NCBI RefSeq assembly: GCF_029193885.1
Contig: NZ_JARFVB010000008.1
Coordinates: forward strand, 62,001 to 126,000
Direction: 5' to 3'
Length of the DNA stretch: 64,000 nucleotides
Origin: Flagellimonas yonaguniensis
GTDB lineage: Bacteria > Bacteroidota > Bacteroidia > Flavobacteriales > Flavobacteriaceae
Part shown: piece by piece, positions 36,711 through 46,923 of the stretch
How positions within the stretch are numbered: the first letter of the stretch is position 1
Layout: the number at the start of each line of letters is the position of its first letter
Position numbers and translations under genes: made by a program
The notes under the pieces: generated by a model
Told to the model about the DNA's origin: nothing
Seen by the model: only the letters and a program-made list of their open reading frames with translations
Databases searched by the model: none

Positions 36711-39563
36711 TCAGTTTTTAATGAACTTATGGCTGTAAGACTTATTTTTTGCCTTGATGTAAAGGATATAGGTTCCTTTGGCCAAAACGTTTACATCGAT
36801 ATCTACTTGGCCATTTACCGGCTTGGCACTTTTATACAATACTTGGCTTCCCGAGTAAGAGAGTATACTGATCTCCAGTTGTTCAATTAAAAGATCGTCC
36901 ATTACTAAATGAATCATACCGTCCACAACAGGATTGGGATAGACAAGAATATCTCCTCCGATATTGATAACTTCGGAATATTCCCCTTGGCAGTTTTTAT
37001 CTGTGGAAACTTTTAATGCGTTTGCCCCTTTTGTCAAAGGTAAATTGATGGAACTACGGCTTGTTGTGTACAAAGTACCATTCAATTGGATGTAATAGAT
37101 GTTTCCACCGGACAGGGCCAAATTCACTTCCTTTTGCTGCAATCCTGTTTTTGCCTGTACATTCAGTGGCTCAGGTTCAGAAATTGTAATATCAAAACAT
37201 TGGGCATAGGAAGGAAACTCTATTGGGCTAATACATATTTGATAGTCTCCTGAAGTCAAATCCCCAAAAGAAATTTCATTGGAAAAAACATCTGTTTCGT
37301 TCATTCCATTCCCTGTCAAGGAGACTTCGTAATCAAGAACTTCCAATGCCGAAATGCTGATGGAGCCATTGGCCGATCCTACGCAGGATGCTCCTGTTGT
37401 CCTAATGCTGAAATTATTGGCTGGCAAGTGAAAGAGATCACAGCCATTGATATCCACAGTGCTTCCCTCTGGAGTGTCAGGACATTGGTCAAGGTCATCG
37501 GGAACACCATCACCATCCATGTCCCCTGGAGGAGTGGCAAAAGTTTCAAAATTCCATTCTGCTTGCCCTGGTTCATTTTTAACGATAACACTCAGGGTAT
37601 GGGCCTCATCCTTTAAGCGTACTTTGTGGACATCTTGAAAGGGGAAGTATGCCAAAGTCTGATCATCCACTCCTAGAGGAGTATACATATTCGGGATAAA
37701 ACCATTCTGATATCTTCCTGTTGTCGAAATACGGAGTTGGTCCATATCCCCAATTAGCCATGAGGAATAACCGCCATGATATTTTTCGGCTATGTTAAGG
37801 GCGTTGTTGGATACATTGAGCTCAAAATCTCCTCCTTGATGTGCATCGGCCAAAACTCCATTGACGAACAACCGGGTAACGTTACCGGAATTGGACACTG
37901 CTATGTGTGCCCATGCATCAAAAGGAATGGTAACGCCTTGTGTGGAGGAGGAAAGTTCATTGCTGCCGGAATAGGATTTGAACCTTACGGCATAATCCAA
38001 GGCTGATACATCTACTACATCAAGTGAAAATACATCTTCTTGGTCCAAGATGACATTGCCCTCTACGTTGTTTTCCTTTAACCTTATCCAGGCTTCAAAC
38101 GTATAATCGTTTGAAAAGTCGAGGTTGTTTTCGGGTGTTTGCCTCGCATAGGCATACTGGTCCCCTCCAAAAGAAACATATCCATTATAATTTTCATCTA
38201 TGGAATGCACCATGATTTCTGACCAAGAATCATCATAATATTGTCCGTTCACTCTTGCTTTTACCCTGAATTGATAAACCTTGCCCAAGAGGTTGGTAAT
38301 GGAGAAAGATGTAGTGCCGATATCTGTGGCGATCTCTTCCCATGCACCATTGTCTACCTTTTGTTCCAAGGTAAAGGCGTCCCATTGAAGCCTTGGGCTT
38401 ACCTCCCAATTTATGGTCAATTCATTTCCACCCCCAGTTTCCTCCACTTGGGTTATCTCGGGATTGGGAAGTAAATCAAAGACGGCACCTGTGATGGTGT
38501 TGTAGCCAGGTGATTCTGAGGTCCATCCTTGAATGTTGTACCATCCATTAATATTGTTATCGTTGTACCATCCCCAATTCAGGTGGTAAAACGGTACTCC
38601 ATCCACTTCCTGATATCCATTGACCACAAAAACATGGCCGTCACCTGTGCGACTGGCATCAACGGCCACTGGAACCGGTCTGCCCAACTGAATGTTTTCA
38701 TATAAAAGTGTCCAGAATTCGGGCCAGTCCACATCTTGGTAATTTCCGGAAAATCGAAAGAAATTGTTGTAAACAAAAGGGGTGTTCGTAATATTCGAGG
38801 TGGAGCCCGATGGTTCGTAGTCCATCTGAAGGGCGACCCCGGTATGATACATTAAGGTTCCCACAGCTTTTTGCTCTATATCCGTTGATGGTTTGCCCAT
38901 GTATTCATCCAGCATGTTGTCCCAATCATACGTGGTTCCATCAAAAAAAGCTGAATGTCTTCTCAGTTCTCCATTGTAGTTGTCGGAATAGGTATTGTTT
39001 CCGACTCCCGTTTTAGGCCATTCGTAATGGTGGAGTATTTGTCCCATGGATATGGCCACACATCCGGGAGAAGCATGGTCCGGTGTATAATAATTGGAGG
39101 GGTACACCGTGTTTCCCATATCATCGACGCAATTGACCCCGCCCCATACATCGGTAAGGAATGGTGACATGTCTTTGTTTGTGAGTCCTGTTTTGGAAGA
39201 AAGAGGGCTGTTTTTTTGCGACTGTATTGAGGTTTTTCCAACAGTACCGCTTATTGTCCATGGAATTGGAACTTTGTCCTTTAATAGATATTCGCCTTTT
39301 TCAGAAAAAGCGGTAATACGATTTTGATTTTTGGATGATTCCACGAAAACAAACCCTGCATCTTTAAAGTTGAAAATAAAGGTCTGTGTTCTTTCATTCT
39401 CATTTAGGATGTAATAATTTTTAATGTGCTGCTCGGTTCCGCTCAACCTTGAAAAAAAAGCCAATGCAGTTTTTTGTGCATTGCTTTCCGTTTGGGAAAA
39501 AAGTGAAGTCGCCGTAAAGAGAAACAGCAATGCAAGGGAAAAAAAATTGCTTTTGTTTTTCAT
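36711..39563 (-). CDS. C10-family cysteine peptidase with FN3, LamG, TSP3 and T9SS domains
   Basis: Second secreted streptopain-like peptidase, 950 residues from the ATG at 39563, which gives a clean signal peptide (MKNKSNFFSLALLFLFTATSL). A longer frame to 39638 lacks one. Domains: propeptide (about 25-125), C10 core with Cys in ASPGCVAISMGQILHHYEW (C168) and His in GDGHVFVVNGYQ (H310), FN3 (about 368-455), LamG (about 463-660), a calcium-type thrombospondin-3 repeat (DMDGDGVPDDLDQCPD, about 681-696), two further beta domains and a T9SS sorting domain (about 880-950, VYPNPVVDGMIHLV to YSHKFIKN). Same plan as the peptidase at 33472 plus the extra modules. It follows the LamG lipoprotein by 86 bp. 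Confidence 0.93.
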   Translation of the reverse strand: MKNKSNFFSLALLFLFTATSLFSQTESNAQKTALAFFSRLSGTEQHIKNYYILNENERTQTFIFNFKDAGFVFVESSKNQNRITAFSEKGEYLLKDKVPIPWTISGTVGKTSIQSQKNSPLSSKTGLTNKDMSPFLTDVWGGVNCVDDMGNTVYPSNYYTPDHASPGCVAISMGQILHHYEWPKTGVGNNTYSDNYNGELRRHSAFFDGTTYDWDNMLDEYMGKPSTDIEQKAVGTLMYHTGVALQMDYEPSGSTSNITNTPFVYNNFFRFSGNYQDVDWPEFWTLLYENIQLGRPVPVAVDASRTGDGHVFVVNGYQEVDGVPFYHLNWGWYNDNNINGWYNIQGWTSESPGYNTITGAVFDLLPNPEITQVEETGGGNELTINWEVSPRLQWDAFTLEQKVDNGAWEEIATDIGTTSFSITNLLGKVYQFRVKARVNGQYYDDSWSEIMVHSIDENYNGYVSFGGDQYAYARQTPENNLDFSNDYTFEAWIRLKENNVEGNVILDQEDVFSLDVVDVSALDYAVRFKSYSGSNELSSSTQGVTIPFDAWAHIAVSNSGNVTRLFVNGVLADAHQGGDFELNVSNNALNIAEKYHGGYSSWLIGDMDQLRISTTGRYQNGFIPNMYTPLGVDDQTLAYFPFQDVHKVRLKDEAHTLSVIVKNEPGQAEWNFETFATPPGDMDGDGVPDDLDQCPDTPEGSTVDINGCDLFHLPANNFSIRTTGASCVGSANGSISISALEVLDYEVSLTGNGMNETDVFSNEISFGDLTSGDYQICISPIEFPSYAQCFDITISEPEPLNVQAKTGLQQKEVNLALSGGNIYYIQLNGTLYTTSRSSINLPLTKGANALKVSTDKNCQGEYSEVINIGGDILVYPNPVVDGMIHLVMDDLLIEQLEISILSYSGSQVLYKSAKPVNGQVDIDVNVLAKGTYILYIKAKNKSYSHKFIKN

Positions 39564-39649
39564 GAATCGTTTTTTTAGCTTGAATCGGGCAACTTTAAAG
39601 GAAAGCTGCCCGAAACAGCAAGCTAATATTGAGAACAACTGAATAATTT

Positions 39650-40552
39650 CTAATCACCGGTGGGAAGCACGGAATCTTCACTGGTCCAAGTAACGGTATT
39701 GACTACCTGAATGTAATAGGAATACACACCTTTTATATCGACCTTGTCAAAGTCATTGACTGGATCAAAAGGAGTAAGGTTATTGTCAAGGTCCATCTGT
39801 AATAGGGTATTACTGTCCACCGAAAAACGCTCAAACTGGTCTGGGGTAAAGGCGTTGGGGTACCTATCCGAGTAGGAAACCCTTATATTATCAAAAGAAC
39901 CTTTAAAATAGTTCATTTCACCTCCTCTGTACATATAGTTGAAGTCCAACCAAGTATCGTTCACAGGTTGAATCCATAGATCGTCCGTACTTGAATCGAC
40001 CAACACTCCATTTATATAGAACTTGGCAGTGTTGTCTTCAGCAGATCGGCTAATGGCCACGTGTGCCCACTCATCAAATTTTAAATTGATACTTGAAAGG
40101 TCGGATTGCATGGTGCCCACTGCTTCGTTATCACTGTTCAGGCGATTGTATTTTATGGCAAAGTCGGCGTTGTCATCATCAATGAGGTAGAGTTCAAAAT
40201 TTCGACCGCGTTCCATGATACAGGCACCATTGGTGTCCTTGCCGGCATTGGCATCTTTATCGCCTATGGTAGCATCAGGGTCTACCTTGATCCAAGTTTC
40301 ATAGGTCCATTCTTCACCGGATAAGGAACTTAGATCATCCGAACTACTCCCGCTGAAAGCATAAAATCTGTCATCTCGGGTATTGGAACCAGTAAATGTA
40401 GGGTAGGTGATGTTCACGCCTTTTACAAAAACTGTATCTATCTGAACAATTGTTCCGGGATATACGGGTTCATCGTCCTCTGAGCATGAAACATTCATTT
40501 GAGCCATTATGGCCACTATAGTTATTGACAATATGTATTTAAGAGTCTTCAT
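39650..40552 (-). CDS. LamG-domain surface lipoprotein
   Basis: A 300-residue lipoprotein; the signal ends AQMNVSC followed by the acidic SEDDEPVYPG, typical of surface-exposed lipoproteins in this phylum. Residues about 75-250 form a LamG/concanavalin-like domain: WTYETWIKVDPDA, then FDEWAHVAISRS, KFYINGVLVDSS and GSFDNIRVSYS. The same domain, with closely matching segments, is found in both C10 peptidases downstream. It occupies the place that a surface glycan-binding protein takes in a polysaccharide locus (directly after susD, 31 bp). I infer it captures the protein or glycoprotein substrate. No catalytic residues are evident. Confidence 0.88.
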   Translation of the reverse strand: MKTLKYILSITIVAIMAQMNVSCSEDDEPVYPGTIVQIDTVFVKGVNITYPTFTGSNTRDDRFYAFSGSSSDDLSSLSGEEWTYETWIKVDPDATIGDKDANAGKDTNGACIMERGRNFELYLIDDDNADFAIKYNRLNSDNEAVGTMQSDLSSINLKFDEWAHVAISRSAEDNTAKFYINGVLVDSSTDDLWIQPVNDTWLDFNYMYRGGEMNYFKGSFDNIRVSYSDRYPNAFTPDQFERFSVDSNTLLQMDLDNNLTPFDPVNDFDKVDIKGVYSYYIQVVNTVTWTSEDSVLPTGD

Positions 40553-40583
40553 TTTGGTTTTTTTATTGGATTATTTTAGTTTT

Positions 40584-42089
40584 TTATGGTCTGTACCATC
40601 CATTTATGGCAACATCGTCATTAGCTGTTCCATATTGGGGATTGATTCCTCCAAACGTATATAGTGGTTCTTGAATGATTTCCAGTTGTTGGGCGGGCAT
40701 GGGAAAATGTAACAGGGAACCATCCTGCAGTTGTCCATTTCGACGCATGTCAAAGTATTGAATTCCCATACCGGTCAAGGGTAGTTCTATTGCTCTTTCA
40801 TAAGTGATACTTTCCCTGATTTCTGTTTCATTCGGTTGAATGGCGGGTAGTCCCCCTCTTTGGGTCCTTGTCCCTGCATTGATGGTATTGGAGGCTTCCT
40901 GTAAACGACCCAATCGGAGCAAGGCTTCTGCTTTGAAAAGGTCGATTTCTGCCTTTCGCATCATTACAACAGGGGCAAAGAAATTGGCATTGATGTAGTC
41001 GTCCAAACGAGAATAGCGGTATGTGGACCATCTGTATTTTCCTCTTTCCGGTCTATTGTTGGATGTGCTGTATTCAAAATCCGTGAGCACCCTGGCATCA
41101 TTGGAAATGATTTTTCCCTCATGGGGAAGATCGCTCACATCCCCGTCTTCGGGCCAATTCGCAGGAATGGTCTCGTCCATCATGTGTACAATCCTCATAT
41201 CTACCTTGCCCCAATTTGGACGGGCCATGTAGTACTTGTACCACGACATCCATTTTCTGTCGCCTCCATTTCCGTCCCCTTCAACGGTAAAATCCTCTAG
41301 AATGCCTCTTTCCGTATGGTATAAAACCTTCTCCCAACTTACTGAATTGCTCTGTTCCTCATTTCGAGGGGCATAAACCAATAATCGAGCAATAAAAGAG
41401 TGTGCCAATCTGGACATATCTTCGTTGGAGAAGGAATTTCCATTGATCCAATCGTCAGGAAGTGTGAAGCTGTTATTATCAAAAATGGTAATGGCTTTCT
41501 CTAATTGTGCAACAGCCATATCAATGGATGTCATAAAGCCCGAAGCCTGTAGGTTTTCGTAATCTGTATATTCATCTGAAGGGTAGCCTTTATCGAACAC
41601 TAGCCCAATATAACCGTTCCCAAGCCCTTGCATAAAATGGGCCATTCCTTTTACCATCATGGTTTCGCTACCTCTGTCCCCGATTTCGAGCCCATTTTCT
41701 ATGGCAAGGGCAACATCATTGGCAGTGGTTAGCACACTGTACATGTACTGCCAATAGTTTCGAATGAAAGGATGATAGGCATAAGAGGTACTGTTGTCCA
41801 AAAACTCCCTTGGTTCTTGGCTCATATCCAGTGTTCCATAATTGGCAAAAGTCACCGTGCCCCAATCGGCCATTACCCACATGGCGGGACCAGGGGAGCC
41901 AAAATTATGTTGTTCTTGGGTAAACCAAGTGTTGAACAGGCCTGCGGTAAGTCCACGGACCCCATCGGTCTCTGTGAGAACGGATTCCCTGTCGGGATTG
42001 TTGATGTTCTCCACTTCCAAATCTTCACATGCTGTAAGTAGCATGAAAAACATAAGAAAGCGTATATTTTTTTGTATTGAATTTTTCAT
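40584..42089 (-). CDS. SusD/RagB outer-membrane lipoprotein, locus 2
   Basis: Surface substrate-binding partner of the SusC protein encoded 5 bp upstream; 501 residues. Lipoprotein signal ends MFFMLLTAC, then EDLEVENINNPDRESVL, an opening typical of RagB-type proteins. The helical TPR-like body (about 60-300) and the C-terminal DMRRNGQLQDGSLLHFPMPAQQLE match the family. Given peptidases in the same transcript, the ligand is probably a peptide, as known for the RagAB system of Porphyromonas; that is by analogy. Confidence 0.94.
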   Translation of the reverse strand: MKNSIQKNIRFLMFFMLLTACEDLEVENINNPDRESVLTETDGVRGLTAGLFNTWFTQEQHNFGSPGPAMWVMADWGTVTFANYGTLDMSQEPREFLDNSTSYAYHPFIRNYWQYMYSVLTTANDVALAIENGLEIGDRGSETMMVKGMAHFMQGLGNGYIGLVFDKGYPSDEYTDYENLQASGFMTSIDMAVAQLEKAITIFDNNSFTLPDDWINGNSFSNEDMSRLAHSFIARLLVYAPRNEEQSNSVSWEKVLYHTERGILEDFTVEGDGNGGDRKWMSWYKYYMARPNWGKVDMRIVHMMDETIPANWPEDGDVSDLPHEGKIISNDARVLTDFEYSTSNNRPERGKYRWSTYRYSRLDDYINANFFAPVVMMRKAEIDLFKAEALLRLGRLQEASNTINAGTRTQRGGLPAIQPNETEIRESITYERAIELPLTGMGIQYFDMRRNGQLQDGSLLHFPMPAQQLEIIQEPLYTFGGINPQYGTANDDVAINGWYRP

Positions 42090-42094
42090 GGTTC

Positions 42095-45000
42095 TTATAG
42101 TTTGAATTCAACGGAAAGCGTATAGTTTCTAAAATTTGGATACCCGAAATTGTCGAAGAGAAAGCCGTCATATCCCGCTTCTGGATCATAGCCGGAATAT
42201 TTGGTAAAGGTGAGAAGGTTTCTTCCCAAGGCTCCTATTTTGACATAATCGAACAGATTCCCCGCTTTGCCCAGATCTTCTTTATTGATTTGGAAATAGA
42301 TGGCGGCTTCCTTTAGTTTCACGAATGAGGCATCTTCCACCCAAAAACCGTTGAGTGCCTGTGCATCATACAAAGCTTGATAGTAATCCACCGTTTTCTT
42401 GTTTTCGGGCATAGTGTGCAATTGATCGATCATGGCGTGTCGATTATCCCTTACCAAATACTGGGCGGTCCCGTTATAAAGATCGCCTCCCTGTTTCCAT
42501 TGCCAGAGCATATAGAGCGACCATCCTTTGTATCGTAGGTTGGTGTTGAGTCCCAATCTGAAATCAGGGTTGATATCCCCGATCTTCAATTCTTTTTCCG
42601 CACCTGTCTCATCCAGGATGACATAAGGCTTCTCCTCGGAGGTGCCAATATCGGCGGTTTTCACGACCAGACCATCTCGATTGATGCTATATTCACTGAT
42701 TTCATCCCCTTCAGGCAGTTGGATTTGCATCTGCTCTAAACTTCTGACAAAATCTACTCCATACATACTTCCGTATGTTTCTCCTTCACGAATCTTAAAA
42801 GCATTTCTTGGGCCGGTCCTATATTCTGGAATGTCGAGTTTGGTGATTTTTTGACGCGTCCTGTCAAAAACAAGATTGACATCCCAAGAAAAATCATCTG
42901 TGGAAAAGATGGTGGAATTAAGGGTGGCTTCAAAAGTGTTGGTCTCCAACTCACCCGCATTTACCCATTGATAGGGAAAACCTCCTGCATGTGATGGTAA
43001 TGGGGACTGTAAGTACTGATCTGTCACTTTGGTATTGGAGTAGGTGGCCTCAAATCTGAACCGGTTCAAGAATGAAGTTTCGATCCCCAGTTCAAGCTCA
43101 TTGGATCGGGAAGGTTTCAAATTGGCATTTCCCAAAGTACTTTTGGTAAAGGTACCATCGTTCGCATTGAATGTTTCATATTGGGCTGAAAAGGATGGAC
43201 GTAGTCCAGAGGTACCGTACGCGGCCCTTAACTTAAATTCCTGTATGCCCGGCAGGGTTATATCCTTTGTAAGACGGTATGCTCCCGAAACACGATAATA
43301 GTTTTGCCATCTTTCATTGGAACCGAAAAGCGAGGAACCATCCCTTCTATATAGTCCATCAACAATATATCTATCCTTATATACAAAGGATGCTATGGCA
43401 AAATAGTTTTCCGCTTTGATATCGGTATTGGAATCATCGGCATAAATGTTGTCACGTGTAAAATAGTTTAAGGAAGGTAGGTCCGGTAAGGTAAATTCGG
43501 AACCCTCCGTGGAAATACTCTCAAAGTGGTTTTTCTCGTACAAATAACTCAATTTGCCATTGAAGTCCAGTTCTCCCCATGTTTTTTTAAAGTTGATGGT
43601 CGCCCTTACGGTTTGGTTAAAAATGTTTGAGGTATATTTTGTAAGTCCTCCATCGGAATATTGTGGTTCAATGGGGTTACCGTAATCTATACTTGTGGGA
43701 TCGTTGGGGTCTATCAGGTTTGGGGAAAGGTCAACGATCGTACCTTTGGGAACATAGTCCGTACTTCTGTAATCTTGTGATTCTATGGCGTATGCCCCTT
43801 TAAAGCTCAACCAATCGGAAAATTTCCAATCGATTTCATAGGAACCCAAAAACCTTGTTTTTCTGGATTTGCTCTCTTTTTTCCATAAGTCGTACAAAGG
43901 GTTTGCAAACTGGGTGTTCCAATGGTTGGGATAGAAGTTGTATTTCTGGCCGTCCACATTGTTGCTGAGCAAATTTACATCCGGATCGCTCATCAATACT
44001 TCAAAAAAAGCAGCTGTACCTCCACCTAAAAAGTCATTTGAGGTTCGGATAAAGTTGTTGCTGGCGGATAGTTTGATGTTGTCCGATATGGCGTGGTCGA
44101 TATTTGCCCGAACACTGTTCCTTTTGTATCCCCCGGTCTCTATTACGATACCTTGGTTTTGGTTGTTTTCATAGGACAGGTATAGATTTGTATTGTTTAC
44201 TCTATGCCCAATCCCTATATAATTGGTGGAATATTGTCCATCGTTGAACATTTGTTCTTGTAGGTCATTGTTGACCCTGTAGGGCATATCTTGGTAGTGG
44301 TCTTCCTTTTCCACGCGGTTGCCCTGTATACGTGGGTCCCATCCGGAAACATAATCACTGGGATAGTCCACAAAGTAGTATTTAGTGAAAGTTTCTGAGG
44401 AGAGCCAATCCGGGGAAAGCATATAGTGGTGGGAATTGGATAGATCCAAATAATTGGCCACGCGTTGAAAACCAGTTTCACTCCTTACGGTAATGGAAGT
44501 TTTGCCATCCGCAATTTTCTTGCCCCGCTTCGAGGTGATCACGATGACCCCATTTGCGGCCCTTGATCCGTACAGGGATGATGCAGCGGCACCTTTTACA
44601 ACTTCCATGGATTCTATATCGTCCACATTGATATCAGCCAACGAACCTTGAAGAATAATTCCGTCCACTAGGATCATAGGACCATTGTTGCCTGTTAGAT
44701 TTGTGGATCCCCTAAGTACAATATTTGGGCTGGACCCGGGCGAACCACTGAAAGAGGTAACGCTTACCCCGGCAACTTTGGCCTGTAGGGAGGATGATAT
44801 GGATGCTTGCGGAACTTTGCTTATCTCATCGGTATTCAATTTTGCGACACTTACCGACATCTTTTTTCGCTCGGTACCGGTTGCTACACCCGCTACGATT
44901 ACTTCATCCAGTACGTTGAACTGTGGAACCAGATTTACATCAAAATAGGTGCGGTCACCCACATTCACGATTTTATCCTCATACCCCATATAGGAGAACT

Positions 45001-45508
45001 CAAGAACGTCCGAGGATGCTACATTGATGTTGAACTTTCCATCAAAATCCGTTACCGTTCCTGTGTCGGTCCCTTTAATGATGACACTTACATAGGGCAA
45101 GGGATTGTCGTTTTCATCATTGACTTTTCCCGATACATTTTTCTTGCCCTGTGCATTTGTTCCTATAGCTTTTTTTCTAATCAGGATGTCGTTTCCTTTA
45201 ATGGAATATTCCAACGGAAGCCCGTTCAGTGCTTTGTTGAGGACTTCCTTGACCGTAGCGTTTTCAACTTTTAGGTCTATGACGGTTCCCAGATCTTGCA
45301 GACCGCTGTTAAAAAAGAAATCGTACGATGTTTTATTGGAAATTAAAGTGAAAAGATCCTCTATGGAGATTTTTTGATCAATGCTCAAAGTTTCTTCTTG
45401 TAATATAATGCCGGCCGTGGCCATATTGGTGGGCATTAGGTAAAAAAAGAGCATTAATACCGTGCAGAGAGTTCCTTTTGGGAACTTCTTTAAAAAGTAT
45501 TTGTACAT
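42095..45508 (-). CDS. SusC/RagA TonB-dependent transporter with STN domain, locus 2
   Basis: Outer-membrane transporter of 1137 residues. Signal peptide (to about 33), STN domain (about 40-112, KISIEDLFTLISNKTSYDFFF to GNDILIRKK), carboxypeptidase-regulatory-like domain (about 123-205, VSGKVNDENDNPLPYVSVI), plug (about 215-330, AGVATGTERKKMSVSVAKL, LVDGIILQGSLADINVDDIE, GAAASSLYGSRAANGVIVI) and barrel with the C-terminal FRNYTLSVEFKL. The STN domain makes it a sensor as well as an importer, working with the fecR gene 90 bp upstream. It heads the transcript with susD, the LamG lipoprotein and the two C10 peptidases. Probable substrate: oligopeptides. Confidence 0.95.
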   Translation of the reverse strand: MYKYFLKKFPKGTLCTVLMLFFYLMPTNMATAGIILQEETLSIDQKISIEDLFTLISNKTSYDFFFNSGLQDLGTVIDLKVENATVKEVLNKALNGLPLEYSIKGNDILIRKKAIGTNAQGKKNVSGKVNDENDNPLPYVSVIIKGTDTGTVTDFDGKFNINVASSDVLEFSYMGYEDKIVNVGDRTYFDVNLVPQFNVLDEVIVAGVATGTERKKMSVSVAKLNTDEISKVPQASISSSLQAKVAGVSVTSFSGSPGSSPNIVLRGSTNLTGNNGPMILVDGIILQGSLADINVDDIESMEVVKGAAASSLYGSRAANGVIVITSKRGKKIADGKTSITVRSETGFQRVANYLDLSNSHHYMLSPDWLSSETFTKYYFVDYPSDYVSGWDPRIQGNRVEKEDHYQDMPYRVNNDLQEQMFNDGQYSTNYIGIGHRVNNTNLYLSYENNQNQGIVIETGGYKRNSVRANIDHAISDNIKLSASNNFIRTSNDFLGGGTAAFFEVLMSDPDVNLLSNNVDGQKYNFYPNHWNTQFANPLYDLWKKESKSRKTRFLGSYEIDWKFSDWLSFKGAYAIESQDYRSTDYVPKGTIVDLSPNLIDPNDPTSIDYGNPIEPQYSDGGLTKYTSNIFNQTVRATINFKKTWGELDFNGKLSYLYEKNHFESISTEGSEFTLPDLPSLNYFTRDNIYADDSNTDIKAENYFAIASFVYKDRYIVDGLYRRDGSSLFGSNERWQNYYRVSGAYRLTKDITLPGIQEFKLRAAYGTSGLRPSFSAQYETFNANDGTFTKSTLGNANLKPSRSNELELGIETSFLNRFRFEATYSNTKVTDQYLQSPLPSHAGGFPYQWVNAGELETNTFEATLNSTIFSTDDFSWDVNLVFDRTRQKITKLDIPEYRTGPRNAFKIREGETYGSMYGVDFVRSLEQMQIQLPEGDEISEYSINRDGLVVKTADIGTSEEKPYVILDETGAEKELKIGDINPDFRLGLNTNLRYKGWSLYMLWQWKQGGDLYNGTAQYLVRDNRHAMIDQLHTMPENKKTVDYYQALYDAQALNGFWVEDASFVKLKEAAIYFQINKEDLGKAGNLFDYVKIGALGRNLLTFTKYSGYDPEAGYDGFLFDNFGYPNFRNYTLSVEFKL

Positions 45509-45598
45509 GTTGAGTTAGTTTTACTTAAAAAAAGTTAGGTTGAATTATTCGAGTATACCTGTAGTTAGTTTATTGATGGTCGCATTGTGTTTTTGAAA

Positions 45599-46819
45599 TT
45601 ATTGGTTAATAAATAGTTTTACTTCGTTGTTTGAAATTTCATAGTTGATTCCCTCGGTGTATTTGAGCATCTGTAAAAAATGAGTGAGGTCGTTCTCTTT
45701 TTTCAGGGTCCCGGTAAAACGGACATTGCTCAGTTCTTCATCAGAAAGGATAAAGTTTATCCCGTACCAACGGTTGAGTTTTGGGATAAGATCCACAAAT
45801 TTTTCATCGTTGAAGATCATTCTTCCGGAAGTCCAGGCCACTACTTCTTGAACATCAACGTTTTTAACTTCAATGTTTTCACTGCCCTTGTACGACCGCG
45901 CCTGATTGCCGGGTTTGATGACCACACTTTTGTTTGAAGCATTGCTGACTTCCACCGAACCTTCGATCAGGGTTGTACTGGTATATCCATTTTCGGGATA
46001 GTTGGATATATTGAACTCGGTCCCCAACACTTTAACACTCAAGTCGGATGATTGCACCGTGAACGGAGCATGCTCGTTTCGGGCCACATCAAAAAATGCC
46101 TCTCCAATAAGTGCAACATTTCTTTTGTTGGATTCTTCGGATAAGCCAAATGTCAATATACTGTTTCCATTGAGCTCAATGTTTGTTCCATCCGTAAGGA
46201 TCACATGATAACGTTTGTCATTTGGGGTGTAAACTTTAAAGGGTTCATCGGAACTTCCTTTTGCATCATCACTGGCCACAAATTTTATTTGTTCATTGGT
46301 TACACTTACAAAAATTCCATTGTCGGTCAACCAGTTGTTCTTTGTACTGTCATCAATCACAAAGAATTTATGGTCGGGTGTTTCTATAAGAATGTCCTTA
46401 CTGTTATATGTCGTGGAAATCAAATGGTTTTCGAAGGCACCATCCATTTTTTCGGAGTAATAATAAATGCCAGAAATGGACAGTAATAGAACCAATATGG
46501 CAGCATATTTCAAGACTGTCCGGATTTTGAAGACTTTGGTTTCCGGGGAAATGGTTTTGGTATTGCGTGCTTCGAGCAACTTAATGTACTGCTGTTGTAT
46601 AAAATCCGATGTTATGTGGTTTTCGTCTGAATCGACATATAGTATCTTGATTTTCTCAATTATACTTGCTGCTTTGTCAAGTATTTCGGCAACGTCTTTT
46701 GGAAGCTCTTCCTTAATTCCATTCCAATAGTCTGAATGTTGTTCCCTATCGGAAACGACCCAAGCAATGAAGCTGTCGTTGTTCAAAAGATTGTCAATGG
46801 TAATATTGGAATGCTGCAT
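45599..46819 (-). CDS. FecR-family anti-sigma factor, locus 2
   Basis: A 406-residue regulator with a long cytoplasmic N-terminal part (1-100), one transmembrane helix (about 103-121, LKYAAILVLLLSISGIYYY), a FecR domain (about 210-310, VILTDGTNIELNGNSILTF, GEAFFDVARNEHAPF, VKVLGTEFNISNYP) and a C-terminal DUF4974 domain (about 330-400, FVDLIPKLNRWYGINFIL to LTHFLQMLKYTEG). It should join the STN domain of the SusC protein downstream to an ECF sigma factor, most likely the one at 49633-50214, although the M14 gene stands between. 90 bp separate it from susC. Confidence 0.94.
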   Translation of the reverse strand: MQHSNITIDNLLNNDSFIAWVVSDREQHSDYWNGIKEELPKDVAEILDKAASIIEKIKILYVDSDENHITSDFIQQQYIKLLEARNTKTISPETKVFKIRTVLKYAAILVLLLSISGIYYYSEKMDGAFENHLISTTYNSKDILIETPDHKFFVIDDSTKNNWLTDNGIFVSVTNEQIKFVASDDAKGSSDEPFKVYTPNDKRYHVILTDGTNIELNGNSILTFGLSEESNKRNVALIGEAFFDVARNEHAPFTVQSSDLSVKVLGTEFNISNYPENGYTSTTLIEGSVEVSNASNKSVVIKPGNQARSYKGSENIEVKNVDVQEVVAWTSGRMIFNDEKFVDLIPKLNRWYGINFILSDEELSNVRFTGTLKKENDLTHFLQMLKYTEGINYEISNNEVKLFINQ

Positions 46820-46923
46820 TGGATGCTTTTTTGTTTAAGAGTAGTATTTTGTGTTTTGTACTATGGAAAAAATGTTAAAATTTCTTAAAACACGATATTT
46901 TTACAATATTTCAATATGATTCA

